From the NCBI GenBank assembly GCA_022410635.1, contig JAJVDF010000228.1, positions 1,229,889 to 1,293,888 of the forward strand: a DNA stretch of 64,000 nt. Direction: 5' to 3'. This stretch comes from Tretioscincus oriximinensis (lineage: Eukaryota; Chordata; Lepidosauria; Squamata; Gymnophthalmidae). The notes below the pieces were generated by a model. It was not told the DNA's origin and did no database searches. It saw only the letters and a program-made list of their open reading frames with translations. Every line of letters starts with the position of its first letter. Position 1 is the stretch's first letter. Positions 47,691 through 60,120 of this stretch are shown piece after piece. The position numbers and the translations under genes are program-made.

Positions 47691-48515
47691 TGCCTATAGT
47701 GTGCGTGGCTTAAATCCTGGATGTTTAGGTCAGCAGGGCGCGAAGACCTTTGCCTCCAGGCAGTTGAAATGCTAGTATACTTGGTACGCTAGAAGGCAGC
47801 ATTATAACGGTAAGTCTTTACTTCATTTTGGTATACATGGCAGACACTCGGGTACGCAGGCAGAGTTGCTGTCAGTTGGGATTATGGTGTGGACAGCTAG
47901 ACCCAGCTCTTGGACCAAGCAGTATTGATTCCACACAGGCCACCAGGGGGATCGACAGGGTTTGGCCCTGCGAATTAATGTTGTAGTTGATTACAATAAT
48001 AGCTTTCAGTGGCCTATGGTATATGACTGTGTTTTTCTCTTCTCTCTGAGCCGCTAGACCAGGGGGGGATGTCCTGCCAGGAGAATGGGCAGTCCAGGAC
48101 CTACATCAAGGGGGCGTGGTCCATGGGGTCTACTGGCAGGTCCCAAGCTGGAAGCTGGTATAGTGGTTGCCACGTCACGGTACGTGGCCCAGCAGGTTAC
48201 AGTGTCAGCCTGTACGGCTGACCTGGCCCAGCTCTTTGCAGTGTCAGACTGGGCGGCTGACCTGGGCTGTAGCCAAGCTGCTATGCCCACCACACTCCTA
48301 CTTGAGCCATGGCCTAATTTTCTCCACTTCTGGGTTATGTTGTTTTTATAAGTAAGTACTTGTTATGTAAACTTAGCTATTTGGTTGCATTATTGTTATG
48401 CGTTTTTGCTTTGGGGTTTTTGATGATTGTTAATTAAGTTAATAAATTATCTACGTTCAACTTAATTGGTGTGGTCTCCTTTCTCTCCCCTCTCCCAGCA
48501 ACTCCTTCTGTTATG
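47691..48515 (+). repeat. GC-rich interspersed repeat, 3' part (same family as 52319-53320)
   Basis: The right half matches the end of the copy at 52319-53320. It runs from ccacgtcacg through gagccatggccta.tt and tttttgatgattgttaa to gttaataaa and a C/T-rich end with cccagcaact. The AATAAA near the right edge suggests a transcript end or LTR. The open frames at 48054-48355 follow composition. Confidence 0.5.
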
Positions 48516-49750
48516 AATCTTTGTCCAGAAGAGATGCATTTTATTGCTGGGTTTGGCTTTTTCGTATGTTTCCCCATGAACTAATTAGCATCCTATTTGC
48601 AAATTTCTGGCATACTTATGATGCTTCTTTGACATGGATGATTGCCTAGCTGATTAAGTGACTGAACAAGTAAAGGTTTATCCCTTGAGGTAAATGCAAT
48701 GGAATTCCTGGCTTTACAGCGATTGCTCCTGCGAATTATTCTACTGAAATATTGGTTTTCTTATCGTAAAAGATAATGCAGACATAGGATTGTTTTCTTC
48801 TTAAATTGACTGATACTTTGACCTATATGCTTAACAGTATGTTGCAATTGTTGCTTTTTCATCAGACCCACTTTTTTAATGGAAATGAGTTCTGTATCAT
48901 TATANGGGAAAATGCTAGGCCTCACATGTAATTAAAATGCTAAATAGAATGCCAGGAGATAACTGGCTAAATTACTGTGTGATGATTCTTCAGAAATGTC
49001 TTCTGAATGCCAATTCAATTGGCATCATTTTGGACAGGATGAAATTTTGTCAATGTTGTTTTCTTTCTCCTAGCTCATGGGAAAGGAGACTATTGGCTTT
49101 TTCACATTTTTACTGAAGGGATAATCCGAGGAATTAGAAGAAACAGAGCATTAGCATTGCTGTTTCATTATTCCTCAAATAATCCAAAAGCATCCTTAAA
49201 ACCTACCTTATGTGGATTGCTTTTAAATACCCCACAATTATTCCAATGTTGTAGAAACAATATTTTAAAAATTGCTTTTTGTTTTCTACGTCACAGATTT
49301 TCACCAAATCACATTGAGGGTGATGGGTAGTTAGGCATGTAGAACCTAGAAAGGCTGCAGAATATAGCCTTTGCATTTCCGTCTCCTGGACTAGGAGCAG
49401 AAATGTTTCCACCTGGGGAAGTGTGAAAGATAGGAAACATTCTCTCCAGTCAGTGGATGGGAATGGAAAGTACCAGTATGAAACAGTCCTTTCTTTTGTC
49501 ATTAGTTACATGCCTGATCTATGCTACAATTCTTTGGTTGCTCCCTTAACTCTTAAGTTAAACATTAAACCAGTTTGACTATCCATTCATTTAAATTTAA
49601 AAAGGCTGCTGTGCTTGGATACTCTTCTTATTTGGAAATCATGTCAAGCATTCAGATGCCGCTGAAACATTTGAAGAAGCCCTCACACACATCCAGTAGA
49701 TGGATAATTTTTTTTTAGCAAAAGCCAGCAGAATTTGCATTAATCTATAT
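48516..49750. other. NALCN intron, nothing firmly recognised
   Basis: Contains a small imperfect hairpin near 49125-49185 (gaggaattagaagaaacag against ctgtttcattattcctc). Otherwise unremarkable. Confidence 0.45.
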
Positions 49751-49754
49751 ACCC

Positions 49755-50035
49755 TATGGACACCAAGGGTATAACTGGGTACTAAGATGAATGTTTGGAT
49801 GTTGCCTCTGGGATAGAGCAACAGACAGAACTCCTGAGATACCATTTGCAGGGAGTCATGAACAGGTGCATATTTTGCTTTCCTCTGTTCGGACTGCCCA
49901 GGTGCATCTGGTGGGCCTCTGTGTGAGACAGAATGCTGGACTAGATGGGCTCTGGCCCAATCCAGTATGGCTCTTCTTATGTTCCTTATGTTTAGTTAAC
50001 ATGTTCCTTATGTTTACTTAACATGTTCCCTGTGT
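49755..50035 (+). mobile_element. CR1 3' end, plus strand, with duplicated tail
   Basis: Standard CR1 tail (atggacaccaagggtataac, then gatgttgcctctgggataga, then gaatgctggactagatgggc, ending cttcttatgttcc). After the terminus the phrase atgttcc.tatgttta.tt is repeated about three times (49978-50035), as in other CR1 3' ends with short terminal repeats. Confidence 0.88.
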
Positions 50036-50289
50036 TTAGATTTTACACTAGTCATTATTGTGAGAGTGAAAGAGCACTTGCTCTCTGTACTTAGAATTAA
50101 TTTTGATGTGTCATGCATTATTACTTATCTAACAGCCTCCCTTCTGGGCTGTGCCAGGCACCCTCCTTGTAGGCATTGAGACTCCTGGCATAGATACCTC
50201 TTTACCTTAATAGCCTCCTCTTCTCCCTTATTTTTTGAATTTATTTTGCATTTGTTAGTTTTATTATGACCAGCCCTAAATCCCACCAT
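50036..50289. other. NALCN intron, nothing recognised
   Basis: Unremarkable sequence between two LINE fragments. Confidence 0.4.
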
Positions 50290-52318
50290 TCCTGATCAAC
50301 AGAGTCAGTATATATATATCTTAAACTGCACTGAGCAAGTTTAAAAAACAATCAGGTTCAAATTCAGTGCTAGATTTGCCAGTCACGAGGCACTCCTTTT
50401 GTTAGCATATTCTAAAAAGAGGACGGTTCTGATAACAGTGAATTTATCACTCCCTTGTAGCAGCTAGTTAGTATGGTCCTTATCCGTTCTGCAGTGGAAG
50501 TTTGCCAATAAAGGATGTAGATATCGTGCTCTGAGATCAGAATATAGCTGGCATTCCAATAGGAAGTATATAGTTGTTTCAATCTAGGGACGTAGTCTAT
50601 TGTTAATGCTAATGTTTTGATATCTTCCCAGCTTTAATATAATGTCCAGCTGGTCAAAGCGGGCTTTCATGTACAATTTCCTTAATCGTGCTGACATCTC
50701 AAATGTTAAATAGTTCTCTACACCAAAATGCTGTTTGAACTTTGATAAATAAGGGTTAGGGTTAGGGTTAGGGTCAGGGTTAGGTAATTCTTGGGGTTGA
50801 ATCTATCACCTTTTTTATAAATAGGTATTATTATGCTGATCGACCAGCCCAAGGGGATGCATCCCATATTGTTGACCTGCGTGAACAGACCAGCTAATAG
50901 GTGGGGCCACCAGTCAGGATCTTGTTTGAAGTGTTCGGGTGGGAGGAGTTCCTCACCAGGAGCTTTATTGTTTCTCAAGGCTGTTAATATCACTTTAATT
51001 TCTGTCACTGTTAATGGTGTCCATTTCNGTTGGGAGGAAAGATCCACTCTTGTCATCGCCCGGATTGTTTAGCTTTTTCTTGGCAGAACAATTTGTCGTA
51101 GAAGTCTTCTCAATGTGGTGCTGGGATTGGAGAGTCTAAACCAAATCTAACTTAATTTAGAGTCCGCAAGACCAGATTCCAGAATACTATGGAATTAGGG
51201 CATTTAGAGGTTAATTCTAAGTTCCGCCAAAAATTTTTATTATGATCTTCCTTTTCCTTTTTAATCAGCTTGTTTGTATTGGTGTCTTACATTTAGCATA
51301 TTTGAATGTATAACCGAATCTTTGTTTTTATGCGTGGATCGCATATCATGTTTGAGTTTTTTCTTGCTTGCTCTACATTCGGCATCAAACCAGACACCGT
51401 GTTTCTCTGAAGAATGGTAAGCATTATTCTTTGTGTTTAAAAAACATTTTAGGAGAGAAGATAAGCCTGTATAAGCCTGAAATACAGAACTGGTGTTATT
51501 GGTTATTTTGAGGATTGTATTTTTTAGTTCTATTACTGTTGAAGAAGACAAGAAATTTTGTATCTGCAAGTGGTTTACATTTTGCCACCTGAGTCTCCTT
51601 TCATGGTGAAGAGTTGTTTTTTGGTGAAACATGACCTCTGGCGCAGTAGTACTCAGTTCAGACTCAAGTTGCAGAGGTACCGAAATTGGTTGATGACCAC
51701 TATCCACCATTGTGTGAACTGCAAGTTCAGAGGCCAGATGTGAATATCCTTTTGANATGCATATATAATCTATTGAGCTACTTGCATAGTTGGAGTGATA
51801 CGTGAAAGGGTAGCAGAAGCTTTGGCTTAGATTAGCCCCACCTATCANATGTGAAATAAGTTTGTACACAAGCTCGATAAGCATCCTGCCAGCTTCATTT
51901 AGCTGAGAGCCTTTGGAATTCCAGGGCACATCTATATAGACCGCATGCATTTGAGATTTTTGTTATTGAATTGCCTATTCTGGCATTAAAATCCCCAAGT
52001 AGGATCAGCATGGCTAGTGGAAATGTAATACTGATCTGCTGTAGAATAGTTTCTAATTCTGACTAGAAAAAGAACAGCAAACTTGGATGTAGCAGAAGGT
52101 GCATATACGTTTATTATAATCGTATTTTGTTTCATAAGTCGAGATTTTATTTTGAAAGATAACTTTACAATCAAAATATCAGAACTGGGGATTTTAGACT
52201 GGATGTGGATAAGTTCCCCTTTCCATCCCAGCTTGCCATTTATCATGATGGCCTGTCCTACACCTGATCTTCCAAATTTACAATGTTTTTGTGCTGCGCT
52301 AGACCAACCAATATAAAG
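50290..52318 (-). mobile_element. APE-type non-LTR retrotransposon, different from CR1, broken
   Basis: On the minus strand the order is: endonuclease piece (frame 52246-51986, with GKLGWKGELIHI and NTIIINVYAPSA), the GDFNARIGNS box near 51965-51995, the rest of the endonuclease and linker (51950-51261, with SSSIDYI, SGHQPISV and WFDAECRASKKKL), then the first reverse transcriptase motifs (51056-50790, LTALRNNKAPGEELLPPEHF and IYKKGDRFNPKNY). The frame then hits a telomeric hexamer tract. Beyond it a C-terminal region resumes near 50740-50400 (LRKLYMKARFDQL, then YFLLECQLYSDLR). The central reverse transcriptase, including the catalytic DD box, is absent. It may be Vingi- or I-like; the clade is a guess. 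Its 5' end abuts a GC-rich repeat at 52319. Confidence 0.82.
50752..50784 (+). repeat. Interstitial telomeric repeat (TTAGGG)n
   Basis: Five consecutive hexamers of the vertebrate telomere motif with one variant (tcaggg), about 33 bp. They interrupt the LINE precisely after the codons for FNPKNY on the minus strand. Confidence 0.95.
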
Positions 52319-53320
52319 GATGCTTACCTGGGCTTGTCCCAGGCGCAGCGGGTTGCCGGTGATGGTGAGGGTGACGAGGGGGGTGCGCTAGGAGTCACGC
52401 TTCCGACGCGTTGGTCTGGGAGGCACAACAAGGCAGGGCGCGTGCATGGGAGGGGCGTCGGAAGCCCGTATTGGGCTGCGACGCTCCTCCTGTCTTCCTC
52501 TTTTGTCCGAAGCACATTTCTCATCCTTTCNCTCCCTCTTTTTTGTTCTCTTCCTTCATCATGGTAAGAGAGAAGGTTGGCGTTAGGCATCTTGACTTGA
52601 CTTGGGTAGTCAAAAAACCTGGAGACAGGAATCCCCATGACTACCACATTGCAAATAGCTTAGGGGCCCTCATAAAGGGTTCCGGGATTGCAGGTCTGTC
52701 AAAGGGGATAGGTAGACCGAATGCCTGGAGTCATTGAGGGGGCTGCACACAGGAAAGATCCTTGAGAGCCCACAAAAACCCCTTTGATCCCCTGGTGAGG
52801 CCCACAATATGGGTGGGCATTATGGGTTCTGCCAGACAGCTCGGGCCAGGTGGACAGGCATTGCTGACCCACCAGGAGGTGAGCAGCAGCCTAGCCCCAC
52901 GCCACCGGGTGTGGGGCACTGCGTCCACCACAAGGCTCAGGCCTGGGGCATGTTTGGTGGGGGCTGACACGTCACGTGAGTGGGCAGACCGAGGGGGCCA
53001 TGTCACAGAAGTCGTGGCCTGCTTTTTACCGAGTCAGGCCAGATGGCTGATCGGAATTGGGAGTCAAGATGCTGCGTCTGCACCCTCCTAATCGAGCCAA
53101 GGCCTATTTCCTTCCACTTTGGGATATTTTTGATGATTGTTAAGTTAACTTCATTAAGCACTTGTTCACTTTGCGTTTTAGAGGAACTTGGTTGCGTTCT
53201 TCAATGTTACGGTTAAGCATATAGGCTTTGAACATTGTTAAAGTTAATAAAGACTTGTTAAACTACTTGATGCCGTCCCTCAGTCACTTAGCCGGCAACT
53301 AGGGATTGCTGGCTTTCAGT
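52319..53320 (+). repeat. GC-rich interspersed repeat, longest copy (LTR-like)
   Basis: About 1 kb of CpG-rich sequence. It has a C/T-rich block after cgacgctcctcctgtcttcc, the shared phrase ggggccctcataaaggg, several ctgac/gtcacg phrases, and a right end with gttaataaagacttgtta followed by cagtcacttagccggcaact. The inverted copy at 30215-30800 covers its left and centre; the copy at 47691-48515 covers its right. The order (promoter-like left, AATAAA near the right edge) suits an LTR, but no internal coding or matching LTR pair was found. The overlapping open frames on both strands are composition effects. Confidence 0.6.
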
Positions 53321-55100
53321 ATTTAGAAGTAATTCTGGGAAAGATGGAAGTTGTGTTCTTACAAGTATCCTAACTGGGAAAGATGGTTTATTGCAGTGAC
53401 AAAAATCTTTAAAATAATGGGTCTGGNTTTTTTTTTCCAAAAACAACTACAGGACAGAAGATTACTGCCATAAAGGCCTTCAACATATAATACAGTCCAT
53501 GTGCTGTAATTTAATGCATGTTTTGATACTGAGTGTGAGTAATTCTAACCAAAATCATATACCTATCAAGATTTGAGCTGTGAGCCCTTGTTATTGCATT
53601 ACAGCAGTGTCAAAAAAATACAAATGATCTGCATCATGATGGCATTTGGATGAGAGGTGGAAGATGAAACAATCTTTCTCAATAAAGTCCAATGAACCTA
53701 TGAAAATGCAAGTCACACATTAATGTTTTTGATCCATACTATGGTCCCAGATGTATCTCAGTGTCTAGGACAACGAGGACAAATCTTGTAATATTTTTGA
53801 AGAACCACCCTTTTAGAAAACTAGAGCAGGGTACACTGAGCTCACCGTATCTCTGCCTCTTGTTCTGATATGCTGACTGGTAAGCTATTTCCTAAATAGG
53901 AACTTCATTTCCATATGGTTCATTTACATAATGAGTAAAATGAAGTTGCCCTAAGTCTGAGAACCTCGAATATAGCACCCTGTTGATGGATGATACTCCA
54001 GCAGGAAAACCACCCACTTTCTTTTTTATTGCTGTCCTGGATTTTGATGAAAAACACTTGTTTTAAAAGCCATTGCTTTCAAAGCAATAAGACTGTGTTC
54101 TATTTTTTTATTTCTCTGTGTTTAATTTCTGTGACTTTTTCTATACTATTTTAAAGTTTTTGAATTCCAAGTATTTTATTATTAGTGTTATGATATATTG
54201 TGCCTACATCTAATGCCAATAACTGCCATGGTGAGGAATTTATTGAGCCCTNTGGGATGGCAATTCCGAGAGACAAAAAAAAGAAAAGAAAATAACTTTT
54301 GAGCATCTCTATTACAGATAGTTATATATGCATCAGTACTGAAATGTGGATCAAGGTTAGACTCTCAGGAACCCAAGTGACTTAATCAGAATTTAGCAGA
54401 ATCCATGAGGTCAAAAGGTCCATGAGGTCAAAAAGTAGTTTTTCCATCTAAGAGAATATAAAACTAAATTCAATGCAGGCCAATGTGGGAAGTCTTTTAT
54501 TACCTAGGCTCTTTTATACAAGCCAAACTGAATAAGCACATCATTATTAAGGTGCTTTGAATGTGTCACGACAGTGCAGTCTTTACACAAAACTGTCCAT
54601 TTTATCGTGCATTTAATATACAGGGAAAATGTGGCATCCACATGGACACCACGCTTTATCCTTGACATGCTGACATAAGTAATGTTATAAACCTCAAATA
54701 GAGAAAGTGTTCTATAAAGCTTTTTCTTCCACTTGAGAGGACTTTCTGACGTTTGTGACATTCAATGTCATTAAAGATAGTGATTAATGGTCTTATGTTC
54801 ACAATTAGCAATAGTAAATCTTCCAGGCAGTAAAACCCCTATCAACATACTGGACAGATTACATGGAGAGCCTGCTTTTCAAAGTTATAGGAGAAAGGAG
54901 CAGATAGTGTGAATGTCCAAAGTCTTTATCCATTCCAATTTAAGCCACAACTGCAGCATGAGAGTTCAGGAAGCAAGACCAGAATAATCTCTTAGGAAGA
55001 GAAGTGCTGGCAAAGGTCTCTTAGCATTTCAGTTCCCATACTGCAATTGGGGTTGCATTATCACCCATATAATTTTTCCCTAGCAACCATAATCATTTAC
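53321..55100. other. NALCN intron, nothing recognised
   Basis: About 1.8 kb of AT-rich sequence with small random frames. Confidence 0.5.
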
Positions 55101-55920
55101 ATGACAGCCCCAGGTCAATAATAATAAGGACACTCTGGAAAGATCTATCCCCAAGACTGGTGACTACCCCCAGGCTAAATATTATCACTGAAATTAAATA
55201 TCATAGGTAATAATGTGGTCCTCTATGACATCTCAGAACCTAACTGCCTGAACACAGAGACATAATTAGCCAACGCTGTTTCTAATGTTGTTGCTGCCGC
55301 TAAGAGAAGAATAACTCGTATTTCTCCTCTTCTCCCATTCCCTAGAAACAATTAGTAGAGCAGTAGTATGGAAACCACTGAAAGATCAAGTAGGTTCAAT
55401 AGAATTGAATCTCCTACAGAAGATAATCAAAGCTGATTCTGTCCCCAAATCAGGCTTAAATCCAGATTGAAAAGGGCATAAACAATCAGTGTCTTCTAAC
55501 AATACTTGTTCCATATTGTTGCATTCATTACATCTTGGACCAAAAGGACATTTTTAGGTGTCTTCCATGTCATTAGAATTCACAAACTAAGAATTCTCAC
55601 ATAAATATGGACCTGATGGATCCCTGTACATGTCACTGCACAATATATCAAAAGCAGGGTTCAAATAAGTCAAAGAATGATTTTGTCTTCAAAATACAGC
55701 AGTTCACAAGTGATCAGGAGACAGCAGGAGCAATCTAAGTGAAGTGAAGATAGTGATACTACCTGCCCACATCCATCCCCTCATCCAAGTTTGGTTCTGA
55801 TGAGAAGGCCTGGTACTGACTATCCTCACTTTTTTACAGCTTTGACCATGGGTAGAAACAGTTCTAGATCTATGGATGGTTTTCCTGCAATTGAAATCAG
55901 AAGGTTCTCAACCATTTTCT
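55101..55920. repeat. Possible old LINE-derived sequence
   Basis: Phrases such as gaaaccactgaaagatcaag taggttcaa and aggcttaaatccagattgaa are reminiscent of old L2/L3-type LINE 5' sequence in amniote genomes. No readable protein, so this is a weak call from memory. Confidence 0.3.
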
Positions 55921-58900
55921 ACAGCTAAGTGTGGAAAAGGCCAATGTTTGTTAATTCAAATACATGTTGATGTATGCCACATATGCTGTGAGATTGTGCC
56001 AAACCTAAGAAATTGTTTTCCATATGAGAGTTGAGTTTGGGAGGTTCATAAATGGGAGAATGGAAGAGTGGAATGATTGATCTGTAAATATAGCAATTCC
56101 TTGACACCAGTCACCCCAGCTTGTTTGATTATCCTCTGAAAAATCTGTTGGGTATTGACTGATTGATTGACATTTCTATACTGCCCTATACCTGAAGGTT
56201 TTAGGGCAATTAACAATAAAAACCAAATTAACGTATTAAAACAACAATGTCTGAAAGTAGGGAAGGGAGAGCAGTTTTTTCAGCTAAAGGACAGGGTAAA
56301 GAGGTGTAATGCAGTGCTCTAACTTTCCTACCCAGGTTTAATGATAAAAGCCGGGTCAGCGGCCTCATTTACAATCAAATAATGAATGGATCTCTAAAAC
56401 TGTGTAATTAATAGCCTATGAAGACGTTGTGAAATGTTACTAGAGTAAAGAACAGCAAATCATAGTGATTTTCTTATATTGTTTAGATCAGTTTGTGAAT
56501 AATTGCATTTAGAACTTTCTTATGAAAATTCATACCTGTAAAGCACTTTTATTTTTATCCTTTCTTATCTCCATTCTGCTTTTAGACTTCATTTTCTTTT
56601 GAGAAAAAGTGTTTCATTGATAGCTCTGCTGAAAGAGAAAACACACCTGCTGCTAATATTTTTGTTAGCACTTATTTCAGGTGAAAGACTGGAAGGCTAT
56701 AGTAGTGAAAAGGAAATCTATGAGACGATGAGGGCCAACATTTTCAGAGACAATTTTGAAGGGTCATGGAATGGCTTGATTTTATATTGTTTTTTGCTTG
56801 CAATGTACACCAGGGAATTAACTCATCATGGTTTAACTTCANGAATGAAGATTCTTATGAAGGTGGTTGTCTACATACTTTGGACTTGCCCTTCAAACCT
56901 GCACAGTGAAGTTTCTAGGAGAAGTGCAGTGTGCGCAGTGTTGCTCCCACCTGTTTGATCCGGGATTCATCTTGCCTAGATAGTTGGGATGGTGACAGTA
57001 AGGTCCTTGGGTCGTAGGTGTTACGTTGGAATGTCCTTCTCCTAGATGGATGGTTGCTATATGGGCTCCATATACCCAGGTTTGAAGTCATAGTTGTCCT
57101 TCTCTTAGGCTGGCTGCCAACCATGGCTAATGAGCCCATCATGCCCTCAAAGCAGTTCCATTATTGCAGCTCATCAGGCACCGTAACACTCTAAAGTTCT
57201 ACCCTAGTGAACTTTGGAGAGATGAGTAGTTATGTTGTAGGACCTGAAGTTAACTTATCCCTTCTCCCAACTCATCTACACACTGAGGCCAGGATGAAAT
57301 TAACACAATTTAAAGAGAGTCTATATATGATCAAAAGTTAAGATAAAATATTTTGTCTTTTCTGAGATTCAAACAATGCTTACTACTTTGTCTGTATCTA
57401 GACACAGAAAAAAGAAATGAATTAAATGAAGTTTAGTGGTGTTGACATCCACAGACTGCAATCTTCAATCAAAGTAAATATCAGAAAATGTATTTAAAAT
57501 GTCCTTTAATAAAAATTAGAGCTTGGATAAGAACTGCTTGTTTTTCATGCCTGTGAATGCACCCTTAACTTATTGCAAGAGGTACACAGGAGAATATTTA
57601 TTGTCCTTAACACTTTTAAACAAAAATGTCCTGAGTAGTGAACTCATTTTAACAAACTGATTTTCATTCTCACAGTATTTTATCCACATGACTGTACCAT
57701 AACATCCATCCTTGCCCATTTACATTGGTTCCTTCCATATCTAAATTAAAATGAAACCATTTGTTTACCCTTAAAACTTTCCACAGCTTGCCACAATGTT
57801 TAACATAATCCCATGTAGACTGTGTAGTCACCATCAGAAACCCATCTCTGTGTCAGCCCTTCAATTGAAATTGGAGCAGTGGTAAATTTAAGATTGAACT
57901 TTCTCATTGTTGNCTTCTTCTTTGGAATAACCCCCTATCCAGAGATGCCAATACATGTGGATCCTTTCAGAATCTTGGGCCTTGGACTGCTTCACCACTA
58001 TAAGTTTTAAATCGCTTTTTTTAAATAAAAAAGAGAGAGTATGACCCCATTTACCTTCAATCTTCCTGGCAGTTCCCTCTCTGTACTCCACACATCCTGG
58101 CAGTTCTTGTGATATCACAAGCCCAAGAAATTACTGCTGCTCTTGCCTTACTACAAGCCCCAGCATTCTTTGCGAGCCCGCATACAATTACCAGGAAATC
58201 TCTANTAGGCAAGAGCCAATGAGCAGTTTACAATTCGCATACTGAAGCTCTGAAGCAGCTTTTCTTTTGGACTGTACAAAATGGAAGCTTTAAAATCAGA
58301 TATTATGCAAAGGCTATCTACTGGACACTCTCTTGTGTTTCTGTGCAGCAAACAGAAGTAAAATAGCCTCCAAAGCACAGTGTATCAGGCATGGGGATTG
58401 GGCCTCGGATAGGTATGTGCCAATAATGGGATTTGTAGATCAAGGTCTTATTCCAGAAATACCCAAGGATCACAAACCCTAAATCTTTGGCTGTACTTGT
58501 TTTTTTCTGTTTAACAGGTTGTTTTTTTGACACAGTCTAATCCATTTTCAGGAGAATAACACTTAAGCTCAAAAGATTCATGTCCTTAACAGGAGTGGCT
58601 GTGGGATTTGCATAGTAATATGGGTTTCCAATTTAAATATTTGATTGGATTAAAGTATCAGAGAGCACAAATGTGCACTAACTTTCTTGTTGACTTCATT
58701 TTACCTGCCTAAACAGTCCAGTTTGCCAAATGTCTCAAGGGTGGGGTTATGAATATAAGAACAGATTTCTCTGTCCACTCAAGGTTCTTTTAGCTCTTCC
58801 AAAGACCTCAATGATATTTACTCTGTAACAATTGTATCTACCAAAGTCTGTCTTTGATTATCTCAGAGTCCTTTACTCAATCCCACTTTTAACAGCCAAA

Positions 58901-59349
58901 CTCAAGTCTTTCTGACAAGAAGCTAGACTTTATTTGCAATGTACATAGGTTTTAGATAGTGCAGGCTTGCTACTTGACCAAAGCTGAGGCTCAAGTTCTT
59001 TCTCCCTCTTTACAAGTTTCTTGTGTGTTGCTGGATTAAGACAGTATGATCTTCCATGTCCCATCACCTGCAAAATGCAAAGACTAATTTAGAGCCAAGC
59101 TGATAATTGGAACTTTCTTGATGTCTCATGAGGTTGAGCCATGGAGAAAATAAAACCAACTGGCATGCCAGCTTCTAGGAAAGGTGAGTTAGCCAAAGCG
59201 TTGGCACTTCTCCCTTTCCCTTCTGATCTTTCTGCTAGCTTGTGTTTGTGTGTGGCCTTGACTCTGGTCACATACCTTTTTTAAAATCTTCATTATTCCT
59301 TCAGACATTTTGTGAATGCACACAGTGATGGTGATTGACACACCTCAAG
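55921..59349. other. NALCN intron; L2-like tail, palindromic-repeat remnant and one splice-flanked block
   Basis: At 56155-56240 a minus-strand L2/CR1-like 3' tail is visible (catttctatactgcccta, then ttttagggcaatt). At 56586-56680 a 95 bp open block lies between a good acceptor (ctccattctgcttttag) and a possible donor (cag/gtgaaa), with no known homology. At 57275-57540 a faint relative of the palindromic repeat of 640-1450 appears (tatctagacacagaaaaaag, then atatcagaaaatg). The rest is unrecognised. Confidence 0.4.
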
Positions 59350-60120
59350 GGGGAGCACACCCTTTCCCAGATTCTTACCCTCCTTGCCACCAAGAGAAGC
59401 AGTACAGTCAGGAAGGCCTCCTCTGCAGATTGATATGGGAGAAGGTGTTCTTTTAAATATACTGCTCAAAACAATGAAAGGAACGCTTTAACATAACATG
59501 TTATGTTAAAGTGTTCCCTTAATTGTTTTGAGCAGTATATTTTGGACCCAAGTTAATTAGGGCCTTAGAGGTTAAAGTTAATACCTTGAATTGGGCTTGT
59601 AGCAAATTGGCAGCCAATTCAGCTCTTTCAAGATCGATGTGATATGTGTCTGACCAGCAGTCTAGTTGCTGTATTCTGCACCAGCTGCAGTGTTTGAACC
59701 TTTTTCAAGGGCAATTCCATAAAGAGTGTGTTACAGTAGACCAAACTGGAAATTATAACTAGTGAAACCAGAGGTTAACTGGAAGTAGGTAGTCACCACC
59801 TCCACCTGATCTTCAAGCACTAACACAGATTGGGCACACATCCCTTATAGGGCAATTCAACCTCATTGACAGGATGCCTTCCAACTTTACGCGCTCAAGA
59901 TGCCATGACACACAGCACCTCCATCTTGCTTGGATTCAGCTTCAATTTGTTGGCCCCCATCCAGTCCTTTATTGCTTTCAGGTACCTATCAGTTTCTGTT
60001 GCCTCAATTCATTAGAAAGGACACAGCTGATAGCGAAGAGGAGTTAGAAAGAGGGGAATTGGGTGGGATTTGAACTGGGGGAAACGACCATCTGCACTGA
60101 GGTGGCCTGTTTCACCCTAG
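59350..60120 (-). mobile_element. L2-type LINE, minus strand, split by a palindromic insertion
   Basis: Minus-strand reading gives RYLKAIKDWMGANKLKLNPS near 60000-59930 (the region after the reverse transcriptase catalytic box). LQLVQN follows near 59690, KELNWLP-like sequence near 59620, and LGSK before the insertion at 59540. On the far side of the insertion it resumes with YLKEHLLPYQS and EEAFLTVL (59456-59400). It is frameshifted and lacks its 3' tail. Same family as 5880-6650. Confidence 0.82.
59457..59540. mobile_element. Mariner-like 84 bp palindromic MITE inside L2
   Basis: The ends atatactgctcaaaacaat and its inverse attgttttgagcagtatat frame a nearly perfect palindrome (39 of 42 pairs) centred near 59498. 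TA at the ends fits Tc1/mariner TA target duplication. The tactgctcaaaa terminus is of a type known in mariner elements (from memory). The L2 protein reading resumes on both sides, which proves insertion after L2. Confidence 0.82.

Noticed and set aside
50752..50784. Chromosome end
   Set aside because: Only about five hexamers, embedded in a LINE with sequence on both sides; it is interstitial.
52283..53091. Overlapping open frames on both strands in GC-rich DNA
   Set aside because: High GC lowers stop frequency; the region is an interspersed repeat with other copies in the window.
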